Assembly: GCF_051027545.1 (NCBI RefSeq)
Contig: NZ_CP194902.1
Location: 3,658,001 to 3,722,000 of the forward strand
Direction of reading: 5' to 3'
Source of the DNA: Methylocaldum sp002005105
GTDB taxonomy: Bacteria; Pseudomonadota; Gammaproteobacteria; Methylococcales; Methylococcaceae
DNA length: 64,000 nucleotides
The translations under genes were made by a program, and so were the position numbers. Positions 52,893 to 60,995 of this stretch are shown in pieces (position 1 is the first letter of the stretch; every line of letters starts with the position of its first letter). The notes beneath the pieces were generated by a model, which had not been told where the DNA came from, ran no database searches, and saw only the letters and a list, made by a program, of their open reading frames with translations.

Positions 52893-53666
52893 TCACGAAT
52901 TATTCAATGCACCTACGAGACCCATTTTCTTTGAGAGAAACGCTCCGATCTCGCATTCCATTGCCCGGAGATACTCGCGAAGGGTGTCACGCGACGGTGA
53001 TGCCACCAGAGCGGTTTCTAATTCGCTAGCTGCCTTTCTGATGCCAAACAAACCACAGAAGCTCGCTGATCCGTTGATCTTGTGGGTAATTTCTCTGGCT
53101 TGGCGGTAATTATCATCACAGAGTGCTTTTTCCACGTCGGCTAGCTGTTCAGGCAGTTCTTGAGCCAGTCTAAGCATGAGCTTTTCGGCTAGTGCCCGGT
53201 CACCACCGGTTTTTTCGATGATCGCATCGAGATAAAGATCATACGAATCGGCAGAGGGTAGGGTGGTGCGAGGTGATGGGCCTGCACTGACGCCCAGCCA
53301 GGTGTCGATGACTCTCAAAAGCTGGTCTTCCAAGATGGGTTTGATCAGACAGTCGCAAAATCCAGCTTCGAGAATCTCCTTTCGCTGTTGAGGAAGCGCA
53401 TGGGCGGTAACTGCGATTATCGGCGTATTTCGATTAAAAAACTCAGCGTCCATCCGAATGGCTTGTATTACGTCGAAGCCACTTACTCCCGGCATGCGCA
53501 GATCGAGAAAAATCAAGTCGAAATAGTGTGTCCGGATTTTCTCGACTGCCTTGATGCCGCTGCCTGCTTCGATGACATGCGCGCCCAAATCGGAAAGCTG
53601 CGTTGTCAGGAGAATGCGGTTGATCTCATTATCATCGACAACCAGGAAGTTCTTTTGGCGGAACAC
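52893..53666 (-). CDS. Receiver-Hpt two-domain phosphorelay protein
   Basis: A protein of 257 residues. A receiver domain (about 5-122) has the acidic pair Asp11/Asp12, phospho-acceptor Asp55 (FLDLRMPG) and Lys109 (CLIKP). A histidine phosphotransfer domain (about 140-245) has phospho-His195 (EITHKINGSASF). There is no kinase or DNA-binding domain. The layout equals the C-terminal half of BarA-type hybrid kinases, so it may relay phosphate from a separate sensor. The start is GTG at 53666; a stop codon lies eight codons upstream. Confidence 0.9.
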   Translation of the reverse strand: MFRQKNFLVVDDNEINRILLTTQLSDLGAHVIEAGSGIKAVEKIRTHYFDLIFLDLRMPGVSGFDVIQAIRMDAEFFNRNTPIIAVTAHALPQQRKEILEAGFCDCLIKPILEDQLLRVIDTWLGVSAGPSPRTTLPSADSYDLYLDAIIEKTGGDRALAEKLMLRLAQELPEQLADVEKALCDDNYRQAREITHKINGSASFCGLFGIRKAASELETALVASPSRDTLREYLRAMECEIGAFLSKKMGLVGALNNS

Positions 53667-53827
53667 CCCAAGGCCCTTCGCGTAGATTTATGACAGGATA
53701 ATCAAAGCAGGGTTCAAGAATAAGTTAGCCGGTCGAATGAGTTCTGGCAGACGGATCGAAAATCGATGTATTGAATTAAAAGCGCCGAGATAATCTGGCG
53801 AAATTATTTTCGCGGCTTACCGAACAC

Positions 53828-54121
53828 CTACAAACCGAGAATGATCGCGACCATAAGGAGGGTCATGAAAACGCCTATAGTCGTGAGAATCGCCCCTTGA
53901 ACCTTCTTCGCCTCATCCATCAGGCCCATTATCCCAAAGACGAGGCCAACCGGAGGCACAAACAAGGTGGCAACAATCAAACCGCTCATCATCAAGAGAT
54001 TCCAAGGCTCGCCTGCCACGGTTTTGCCTTCGACGTCTCCGACGCTGTCGACCGGATGGCCACACCCCGTACAAACCACTGCTTTGTCTTTAATCTCTTT
54101 TCCGCAATGTTGACAATACAT
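53828..54121 (-). CDS. Zinc-ribbon membrane protein
   Basis: A protein of 97 residues with CQHCG and CTGCG forming an N-terminal zinc ribbon (3-20), a linker, and two hydrophobic helices (about 42-66 and 75-96). The ribbon-then-membrane layout is shared with the 78-residue protein at 35997-36233. Function is unknown; such proteins often sit near stress genes. Confidence 0.78.
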   Translation of the reverse strand: MYCQHCGKEIKDKAVVCTGCGHPVDSVGDVEGKTVAGEPWNLLMMSGLIVATLFVPPVGLVFGIMGLMDEAKKVQGAILTTIGVFMTLLMVAIILGL

Positions 54122-54538
54122 ACATGCCCCAGAACTTGTCTTTATGTCTACCTGTCAGAAAGCGCCTTTAACTTCTTTAAGGCGTCTGCTTTATCGAGAA
54201 TTATGGAATCGAGAGAATAGCTCAATGCTCAGTTGCTGACCATATCATTCCGGCCACAGTTCCCTTTATTACTTCGAGATTTTCATCAGCAACTGAGAAA
54301 CGTGATGGCCAATTGGCACCGTCAGCTTAGGAAAAAGGCGGCGGTTCAGGGCTGATAGAGTGCACAATTTTCGCTTATTGTGTGAGAATAACGGACTTAA
54401 CAAAGTCTGACACGGAGATATCGTCCCGGCACGTGCCGTCCTGGAGAATGACCTGCCGCTTTGTTGAATCCTGATGTCTAACAGTTTGGCGCGCGTGGCG
54501 CTCGACAATTCGAAATCGATTGAGAGGAATAAGAGGCA
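54122..54538. other. 417-bp upstream region of the bufferin operon
   Basis: No gene is seen. A perfect 12-bp palindrome lies at 54427-54438 (listed separately). No clear -35/-10 pair was recognised, which would fit an ECF-sigma promoter but does not show one. Confidence 0.4.
54427..54438. promoter_or_regulatory. Palindrome CGGCACGTGCCG upstream of bufA
   Basis: A perfect 12-bp dyad about 100 bp before bufA. It could be an operator for a metal-responsive regulator, or chance. Confidence 0.3.
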
Positions 54539-54862
54539 ATGAGCAAAAGAGTATTAAAAACCGTAATGGGAGCCGCTGTCGTAACATCCTTGTCCGCTGT
54601 CGCTAATGCGTCCGAAAACCCATTTGGAATTAAAGACTTGGATAGTGGCTATCTGCAGGTGGCAGAGGCCGGCAAGGAGCAAAAAGAAATGGTATGCGGC
54701 GAGGGGAAATGCGGCGGGCAAATGATGAAATCCCAGGAAATGAATTGCGGCGCCATGAAAAAACAAAGCCAGGAGCAGGAGAAAAAAGCAATGGAAGGCA
54801 AATGTGCAGGTATGAAAACGGATCAAGCGCAGCCTCCCAGCACGGAAACGAAACCACAATAA
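54539..54862 (+). CDS. bufA: Bufferin-type RiPP precursor (HvfA/BufA-like)
   Basis: A protein of 107 residues with a Sec signal peptide (cleavage near ANA/SEN at 24) and the conserved leader-like block NPFGIKDLDSGYLQVAE. Four cysteines (53, 58, 70, 89) lie in a hydrophilic, Met/Lys/Gln-rich tail, two of them in EGKC motifs (EGKCG 55-59, EGKCA 86-90). In the bufferin family such Cys residues are converted by the MNIO enzyme into Cu-binding heterocycles. The two downstream genes are the matching enzyme and partner. AAGAGG precedes the ATG. Copper buffering in the periplasm is inferred. Confidence 0.88.
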   Translation: MSKRVLKTVMGAAVVTSLSAVANASENPFGIKDLDSGYLQVAEAGKEQKEMVCGEGKCGGQMMKSQEMNCGAMKKQSQEQEKKAMEGKCAGMKTDQAQPPSTETKPQ

Positions 54863-54892
54863 GCGACTTCGTGTTGCCACCCTCCGGGGAAC

Positions 54893-55738
54893 ATGAAGAA
54901 TTTCGCCATCCAAGGCGCCGGGCTCGGTCTTAGGCGGGCCTTCATTGGCCCGCTTACCGAGCATCTGCCGGAATCGGTCGATTTTTACGAAATCGCACCG
55001 GAAAATTGGATGAGAATAGGGGGGAAGCTCGGAAAACAGCTACGAACCTTAACCGAGCGGTTTCCCTTCGTCTGTCACGGATTATCCCTGTCGCTGGGTG
55101 GTCCTGCGCCGCTTGACGAAGAATTTCTCACCGAGCTCAAGACTTTCCTCGACCGGCATCATATTCGCCTGTACAGCGAACATCTGAGTTACTGTGGAGA
55201 TGACGGCCATCTGTACGACCTCATGCCGATTCCATTTACGGAAGAAGCGGTCAAATACACAGCTGAGCGCATCATCAGAACTCAAGAGATTCTCGAGCGG
55301 CGGATAGCGATCGAAAACATTTCCTATTACGCCGCACCGGGCAAAGAGCTCGAAGAAATCGATTTCCTCAACGCGGTGCTTGAAGAAGCTGACTGCGACC
55401 TGCTGCTCGACATCAATAATATTTATGTCAACAGCGTTAACCACGGCTACGATGCGGAAGCGTTTTTGAGCGCGATACCGGCGCATCGTATCGCCTATGC
55501 CCATGTAGCGGGGCACTACGTCGAGGCGGTTGATTTTCTGGTCGACACCCACGGCGCGACCGTTATAGACCCGGTTTGGCGATTGCTGAGCATGGCTTAT
55601 GAGAAATTCGGCGTGTTTCCGACTCTTTTAGAGCGGGATTTCAACATTCCTGCTTTATCCGAACTTCTTTCTGAAGTTCAACGGATTCGAGCGCTTCAGA
55701 CGGCTGCATCGTCGCAACCTGTTCGGCGTTATGGCTAA
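54893..55738 (+). CDS. bufB: MNIO-family (DUF692) RiPP maturation enzyme
   Basis: A TIM-barrel multinuclear non-heme iron oxidative enzyme of 281 residues, relative of MbnB and TglH. Likely metal ligands are in FYEIAPENW (Glu33, Glu37), VCHGLSLSLGG (His62), SEHLSYCGD (His97), IENISYY (Glu141), DINNIYVNSVNHG (Asp173, His184), AHVAGH (His204, His208) and LERDFNIP (Glu247). It would modify cysteines of the 107-residue precursor encoded just upstream. The start is 30 bp after bufA. Confidence 0.93.
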   Translation: MKNFAIQGAGLGLRRAFIGPLTEHLPESVDFYEIAPENWMRIGGKLGKQLRTLTERFPFVCHGLSLSLGGPAPLDEEFLTELKTFLDRHHIRLYSEHLSYCGDDGHLYDLMPIPFTEEAVKYTAERIIRTQEILERRIAIENISYYAAPGKELEEIDFLNAVLEEADCDLLLDINNIYVNSVNHGYDAEAFLSAIPAHRIAYAHVAGHYVEAVDFLVDTHGATVIDPVWRLLSMAYEKFGVFPTLLERDFNIPALSELLSEVQRIRALQTAASSQPVRRYG

Positions 55739-56495
55739 CGAGATCGCTCCATTCCAACAGATACAATATGCGTTTGCCGCATATATTCGTGAACCACATC
55801 AAAATCCACCTCCGTGCGGACCCGCGCCGGAACGGATGAAGGTTTACCGAGAACTGTTCTTCAACAACATCGAGAACTTTCTCGCAACTGGTTTTCCGGT
55901 GCTCAAGAGTATCTTGAGCAAGACTGATTGGCTTGCTTTAGTTCAGGCGTTCTATGCAAGGCATCGAAGTAAAACGCCATACTTTGCCGAAATAGCCGAA
56001 GAATTTCTGGATTATCTCCAGAATGAATACATAAGCCGCCCTAGCGATCCGCCATATTTGCTGGAACTCGCGCATTACGAGTGGACCGAGTTGGCTTTAG
56101 TCATCGCTGAAGGCGAGGTGCCACAAGGAAATATCGACTCGGCTGATGACCCGCTGGAGCAAACGTTCCACCTGTCGGAACTTGCCTGGCCCTTGGTTTA
56201 CCAATTCCCCGTACACAAAATCGGCCCGGGGCAGCAGCCGAGCGAACCTCCGGACCAGCCCACTTGTCTTGTCGTGTATCGCGACCGTGCCGATACGGTG
56301 AAATTCTTGGAAATTAGCCCCGTAACGTGCCGGCTCCTGCAGATTCTTCAACAAGAAGAAGAGATGCGGGGGATCGATTGCCTCTTCAAGTTGGCAGCGG
56401 AAATCGGGCATTCAGATCCTCAAGCTTTAGCCTGCCATGGCGCTGAGATCCTGCGATCGCTTTCGGAGCGTGGCGTCATCGGGATTTGCCGATAA
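55731..56495 (+). CDS. bufC: DUF2063 partner protein (HvfC/BufC-like, MbnC analogue)
   Basis: A protein of 254 residues. The N-terminal DUF2063 region (about 1-95) has RMKVYRELFFNNIENFLATGFPVLK-type sequence (short landmark: VYRELFFNNIENFLATGFP). The C-terminal part resembles a winged-helix tail. In related systems this protein recruits the precursor to the MNIO enzyme; it has no catalytic motif. Its ATG lies inside the end of bufB (8-bp overlap), a sign of coupled expression. No DoxX-like fourth gene follows. Confidence 0.92.
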   Translation: MANEIAPFQQIQYAFAAYIREPHQNPPPCGPAPERMKVYRELFFNNIENFLATGFPVLKSILSKTDWLALVQAFYARHRSKTPYFAEIAEEFLDYLQNEYISRPSDPPYLLELAHYEWTELALVIAEGEVPQGNIDSADDPLEQTFHLSELAWPLVYQFPVHKIGPGQQPSEPPDQPTCLVVYRDRADTVKFLEISPVTCRLLQILQQEEEMRGIDCLFKLAAEIGHSDPQALACHGAEILRSLSERGVIGICR

Positions 56496-56820
56496 CGAAC
56501 GCCCACTCGATTTGCGGGGGAGTTCCGCGCTTCGAGCATCCAAGCTGTCCCTCTCACTAAAAAACGTTTTAACCGGCGCCTCCTCCGCTCCCGATCGGAT
56601 TTTTCCTGGCATTGGAGTTTCTCCGATTTTCTTGCTGTCACAACAAGGCTTCACGCTCCGAGTTCTACTGCTCGGGCTGGATATCGGCGCATTTCGTCTC
56701 TTCCTGTCCGACGTCGCAACTGCGGTAAACGATAGGTGTTACGTAATGAAAAATATTTGAAATTAGTCGTTACGTAACTATAATAGAACTGCCTTCGCTA
56801 AATGCCGTTAGTAACGAGAA
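56496..56820. other. 325-bp spacer with regulator promoter
   Basis: Positions 56496-56735 hold nothing recognised. From 56738 the promoter and palindromic operators of the next gene begin. Confidence 0.6.
56738..56815 (+). promoter_or_regulatory. Promoter overlaid by GTTACGTAAC palindromes
   Basis: Promoter TTGAAA (56757-56762), 16 bp, TATAAT (56779-56784). Operator-like dyads are GTTACGTAAT at 56738-56747, perfect GTTACGTAAC at 56769-56778 directly touching the -10, and GTTAGTAAC at 56807-56815 just before the start codon. A protein bound there would block RNA polymerase. Confidence 0.75.
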
Positions 56821-57147
56821 ATGAAAGACCAGACTGATAAGCAGCCCGTTAAAAGTGCCCCCTTGCAACGTCGACGGGGGCGTCCTGCAACTGGTCAAGC
56901 AAAAACCAATGCGCAGCGACAGGCGGAATGGCGAGCCAAGAGGCAGGCCGAATTACAGGCGTTACGTGACGAAAAAGGGAAGGGGACTGGTGGGCATGAA
57001 GTTGAGCGGATGAAAGCCGAGCTTGAATCGGTGCAGCGGGAACTGATCCAGGTTCAAAGCGAGTTGGCGGATGTAATTAAGCTGTTGAATGATGCGGGAC
57101 TTGAGATTTCCAACCTGAAGTCGAATCGTTACGTAACTCAAAATTAA
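56821..57147 (+). CDS. Small basic coiled-coil protein, probable autoregulator
   Basis: A protein of 108 residues. The basic N-terminal half has an RRRGRPATG AT-hook-like segment (about 18-26) and a helix rich in Arg, Gln and Ala (about 28-50). A long amphipathic coiled coil follows (about 58-97). No named family was recognised. It resembles small DNA-binding proteins of plasmids and integrative elements. Palindromes GTTACGTAAC flank and overlap the promoter, one occurs inside the gene (GTTACGTGAC, 56961-56970) and another at its very end (57128-57137), which suggests self-repression. Confidence 0.65.
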   Translation: MKDQTDKQPVKSAPLQRRRGRPATGQAKTNAQRQAEWRAKRQAELQALRDEKGKGTGGHEVERMKAELESVQRELIQVQSELADVIKLLNDAGLEISNLKSNRYVTQN

Positions 57148-57772
57148 CGGCCGATCGTTGGTTATGACGAACTTCCGTTGGCGACCAAGAATTTACTCCA
57201 TGACGGGATCGATTGGCGGGCTTGGTCAGTTTCCTCTGTCGGTTCAGTTGATTTCGTATGGAATCTGGTCAGAAAGACCTGGCCGACGATGTTCCATGGA
57301 CTAAAGATCCAACCGGCGACGAGATTTACATCAGCGTGGAATTGGGACCCGCCGACAAGTCCGACCGAAAATGTTTGAAGAGCCACCTCCCAGCCCCGCC
57401 TTTCCGATGAGCCGATAGGTGACGTCGCCTGCTACGGCTTACCTTTATTTAGTATCGATCGCCCCGGATGCCCGTGAACCATTTTTGAAGTGCCCATGCT
57501 TGTAACACGGGCACTTTGTCCCATGGGGGGACTTTTTAGGTTTTGGATGAGGGTGGTGGTTGGTCACCGCGGCGGCGATAAATGAGGAATGTCTTCCTTT
57601 GGGCATAATTTGACGCCATGAAAGATGCTGCCTATTTTTGATCTGGATTCGACCGCGTTTTCGATATCGACTTGATGTTGGGCGTCAAGAAACTCAGCTG
57701 GTAATAATTTCGCGGATAAACTATTACGCAGCCCGGATATGATTATGTCGTTTACTACACCAGGAGAACTAA
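57148..57772. other. 625-bp gene-free stretch
   Basis: Short open frames here lack family matches and ribosome sites. Two stem-loops are present: AAGTGCCC/GGGCACTT at 57488-57516, and GTCCC/GGGAC at 57518-57532 followed by TTTTT, together a likely terminator. The last 20 bases contain the strong Shine-Dalgarno of the next gene. Confidence 0.55.
57488..57538 (+). terminator. Double stem-loop with T-tract
   Basis: Two adjacent hairpins, the second followed by five T residues. It may separate the coiled-coil gene from the DUF262 remnant. Confidence 0.5.
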
Positions 57773-58642
57773 ATGTCGGACATGAACAATTCCACTTGGT
57801 TTGAAGACTACGTGGAGGATGCGGATGATCTGCAAGTGGAGGAATATGACATTACAGCCGCACCAAATGACTTCAATGTCCTAACCATACAAAGCTTCCT
57901 TGAGTCTGGGGCCGTCCGTATACCCGGCTTTCAGCGCAACTATGTATGGGATATCGGCCGAGCCTCTAAGCTGATTGAATCACTATGTCGATTTATTATT
58001 TCATCAAGCAGCGATTTCCAAGAAAGGATAGACGGGCAGAGCTTCGAGTGATCTTTGATGAGCACGGGAAAATACCGGAAAGCATCATCCATGATGACAA
58101 TTACTTTGAAAACTTCCGATTGAAATTGAGCGAATCGCTTCGAGATGCTTTATCGCTCAAACTCACTTTCTGAGTGGCGACGCCTGCTTGGTAACAAAAA
58201 CCCAGATCTTCACATGAAAGATGTTGAAGTTTTGCTGCGAGGTTTCGCGTTCCTGATAGACCGCCATAACTATGCACCTTCCATGGTCAAATTTCTAAAC
58301 CAGTTCTCTCGGAAGGCAAGAAGCTATAATGAGACGCAAAATAAGTTCCTTTCTGACCTCTTGGTATCGTCTATTGGCGCTTGCGCTGATCTATCAGATA
58401 ACGCTTTCTTAAACAAGAAAAGCGGACGGTTCAATGTCGCACTTTATGAGGCAACCTTCGCTGCAGTTTGTAGTAAAGCCTTTTCGGAAAACAGGATGCT
58501 TTCGGAAAAGCTGTCGCCAGATCGATTGGCGAATTTAGAGAGTGATAAAGCATTCCTTGACGCAATGATCGAAGGAACGACGCAAACCAAGAATGTAAAA
58601 GCCAGACTTGATCGGGCTTCCCAGATTCTTGGGGAATTTTAA
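57773..58642 (+). pseudogene. DUF262 (GmrSD-type) gene with two internal deletions
   Basis: Three frames in series keep parts of one DUF262 protein. Piece 1 (57773 to about 57985) has VRIPGFQRNYVWDIGRASKLIES. Piece 2 (about 57985-58140) begins MSIYYFIKQRFP. Piece 3 (about 58145-58642) has SEWRRLLGNKNPDLHMKDVE. The joins skip the segment that should carry the DGQQR catalytic motif, and roughly 80 residues in the middle. The CCAGGAG Shine-Dalgarno and the ends are intact, so the loss looks recent. It is followed by a HEPN gene after 3 bp. In intact systems DUF262 proteins are NTP-dependent nucleases that restrict phage DNA. Confidence 0.82.
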
Positions 58643-58645
58643 TTT

Positions 58646-59170
58646 ATGGGTTCTTCGACGCCTGTTGATCGTCTTTACGACGAGTCGGTTTCTGTTATCC
58701 ACACCCTTGGGATAAGTGAGCCATCGCTCGCCGTTGCTGCAGGAGATAGCTTTCGAAAAGCTCTTATCCTGGCTGCCGCTAGCTACTTCGAGCATCGTGT
58801 TTCGTCATGCGTGTTGGAGTTTGTGGATGAGCGTGCGAATGGATCAGGCCTTGTGGTGGCCTTTGTGAAGAATAAAGCTGTATCCCGTCAGTACCATACG
58901 TGGTTCAAATGGGATGACACAAATGCGAACCAATTTTTCGGCCTGTTCGGTAGCGACTTTAAGCAGAAGATGGTCGATCGGATCAAGGAATCTGAAGAAC
59001 TTAAGAGATCCGTTCGCGCCTTTCTTGAGGTTGGCAACGAGCGAAATAAGCTTGTGCATCAGGACTTCGCATCATTTTCTCTAGAGAAGACACTGGAGGA
59101 AATATATGAACTCTATAGCCTGGCATTGTTGTTTGTGGAAGGTCTTAGCACATTCCTTAGAGAGTGCTAA
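58646..59170 (+). CDS. HEPN-domain protein (MAE_28990/RiboL-PSP type)
   Basis: An all-helical protein of 174 residues. The ribonuclease-type RxxxxH motif is intact (Arg133-Asn134 to His138 in NERNKLVHQDF), and an upstream helix has FRKALILAAASYFEHRV. HEPN proteins of this group are often paired with DUF262 or other defence genes and may cut RNA on infection. Here its partner is broken while the toxin-like part is open, so its activity, if any, would be uncontrolled or lost. Confidence 0.8.
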   Translation: MGSSTPVDRLYDESVSVIHTLGISEPSLAVAAGDSFRKALILAAASYFEHRVSSCVLEFVDERANGSGLVVAFVKNKAVSRQYHTWFKWDDTNANQFFGLFGSDFKQKMVDRIKESEELKRSVRAFLEVGNERNKLVHQDFASFSLEKTLEEIYELYSLALLFVEGLSTFLREC

Positions 59171-59363
59171 CCGCCGATTACTCAATGACTCGGTGCTCAT
59201 ACTACGTTACCGCCATTTTGACGCTGAACAAATCATTCCAGCGTTAGGTGTCAATTGGCTCTCTGGGCCAAAAAACTGGAAAAGCTAGTTGCACAAGATC
59301 GCTGTGCAGGCGATTCAGTTTCGGACAAAGCCCGACAAAATTGGTTTCAGCCGTTTTTTCGGG

Positions 59364-59591
59364 TTAGAGTTTCCCGTCCCGGGCGGATCCGGAAACCTCG
59401 CAATCGGGATGCCAGCTCGATAGCCGGCGGTCCTGTTCCTGTAATAGCCGCATGACCAGACGCGGTGCACCTTTCTGGTCCCAATTGCGGATGGTCCGTT
59501 CCGTGACCTCGAACCAGCGTGCGGCGGTTGGGATGTCCAAAAACAAATACCCGCGCAGCCGGTAGAACTCGGAGTTTCTTTTTCTTCTCAT
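59364..59591 (-). CDS. Small phage-type helix-turn-helix protein (DUF3653-like)
   Basis: A protein of 75 residues starting MRRKRNSEFYRLRGYLFLD. The helix-turn-helix segment IPTAARWFEVTERTIRNWDQKGAP (about 20-43, shown partly: RWFEVTERTIRNW) resembles small regulators of filamentous phages and prophages. A perfect 10-bp inverted repeat (59598-59624) overlaps its ribosome-binding region, so it may control its own synthesis. It probably marks the edge of a decayed mobile element next to ychF. Confidence 0.65.
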   Translation of the reverse strand: MRRKRNSEFYRLRGYLFLDIPTAARWFEVTERTIRNWDQKGAPRLVMRLLQEQDRRLSSWHPDCEVSGSARDGKL

Positions 59592-59597
59592 TGGAAT

Positions 59598-59624
59598 GCA
59601 TGCTCCTGGATTGAAGGAGCATGC
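59598..59624. promoter_or_regulatory. Inverted repeat over the HTH gene start region
   Basis: GCATGCTCCT-GGATTGA-AGGAGCATGC is perfect over 10 bp per arm. In the minus-strand RNA the arm carries AGGAG, so it could hide the Shine-Dalgarno or act as a DNA operator. A second dyad, CATAAT-GTAT-ATTATG, is at 59727-59742. Confidence 0.55.
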
Positions 59625-59874
59625 GAGATATGAAGGTGTGCTTTGGGTGGCGCAGTGAACTAGCTCACTGCTTCGCGGCGCGGATTGTGGTAACGCTGGC
59701 CTGGCCATGAAATGACGGCAATAGCGCATAATGTATATTATGTTAAATCAGAAACCACGGGCTAAATACATAGTGTTGAAAGCGGCTCCCATTTCTGAAC
59801 CGCTTCCAACAAACAGATCGATCGACACTGCTATCGCGTGCCTCGATGACTAATGCCGTTTACTAAATTAAGAC

Positions 59875-60966
59875 TCAAACGTTGAAGCGGAAATGAACTA
59901 CATCACCATCGTGCATGACGTAGTCCTTTCCCTCGAGGCGCCACTTTCCAGCATCTTTGGCGCCTTGTTCGCCTCGATGGCCGATGAAGTCATCGTATGC
60001 AATGACTTCGGCGCGAATGAAGCCGCGTTCGAAATCCGTGTGAATTACACCCGCAGCTTGGGGAGCCGTCGCTCCGATCGGGATGGTCCAAGCCCGTACC
60101 TCCTTAACTCCGGCCGTAAAGTAAGTCGCCAGGTTGAGCAGTCGATACGCGGCTCTAATGACACGGTTCAAGCCCGGTTCTTCCAATCCCATTTCCTTTA
60201 AAAAGTCTCCTTTCTCATCATCTTCCAGTTGCGCTATTTCAGCTTCGAAAGCTGCACAAACCGGCACGACCACAGCCCCCTCCTTTTCTGCGAAGGCGCG
60301 TACTTGGTCTAAGTAGGGATTATTTTCGAATCCATCCTCGCGTACATTGGCGATGTACATCGTCGGCTTCATCGTAAGAAGATGCAGGTCGCGAACAAAC
60401 GCTCTGGCCTCTTCCTCCATCGGCAGAGTTCGTGCCGGTTGACCGGAATCGAGATGTTCCAGCAATTTCTCAATCAGCTGCTTCTTTGCTAAATCTTCCT
60501 TGCTTCCGGATTTCGCCGATTTCGATACACGCTGCAAAGCTTTATCGGCCGTAGCTAGATCGGCCAAAGTCAGCTCTGTGTTGATGATTTCGATATCCGA
60601 AATGGGGTCGACTTTTCCTGCCACATGCACAACATCTTCGTCTTCGAAGCAGCGGACGACATGGGCAATGGCATCGGTCTCTCGAATGTGCGCGAGGAAT
60701 TGGTTTCCCAACCCCTCCCCTTTAGACGCGCCGGCTACCAGGCCTGCAATATCGACAAATTCGATGGTCGTCGGTACAACGCGCTCCGGCTTTACAATTT
60801 CGGCCAGTGCGTCCAATCGGGGATCCGGTACGGGAACCACGCCGACGTTTGGGTCGATGGTACAAAAAGGATAATTTTCCGCCGCAATGGCTGCTTTTGT
60901 CAGTGCATTAAACAAGGTGGATTTGCCGACGTTCGGCAAACCCACGATTCCGCAGTGAAGCGTCAT
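59875..60966 (-). CDS. ychF: Redox-regulated ATPase YchF (OLA1 family)
   Basis: Ribosome-associated P-loop protein of 363 residues. G1 is GLPNVGKSTL, G3 is DIAGLVAGAS, and the usual NKxD is replaced (NVRE), which gives ATP preference. A coiled-coil insert (about 130-200) and a C-terminal TGS domain (from about 280) are present. Usually located beside pth; here it lies next to algA instead. Confidence 0.96.
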   Translation of the reverse strand: MTLHCGIVGLPNVGKSTLFNALTKAAIAAENYPFCTIDPNVGVVPVPDPRLDALAEIVKPERVVPTTIEFVDIAGLVAGASKGEGLGNQFLAHIRETDAIAHVVRCFEDEDVVHVAGKVDPISDIEIINTELTLADLATADKALQRVSKSAKSGSKEDLAKKQLIEKLLEHLDSGQPARTLPMEEEARAFVRDLHLLTMKPTMYIANVREDGFENNPYLDQVRAFAEKEGAVVVPVCAAFEAEIAQLEDDEKGDFLKEMGLEEPGLNRVIRAAYRLLNLATYFTAGVKEVRAWTIPIGATAPQAAGVIHTDFERGFIRAEVIAYDDFIGHRGEQGAKDAGKWRLEGKDYVMHDGDVVHFRFNV

Positions 60967-60995
60967 ACGTGAATAATTTATAGAGTCTGTAGTAT

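Noticed and set aside
57162..57386. Overlapping short frames on both strands in the gap before the DUF262 remnant
   Set aside because: No similarity to known families and no start signals.
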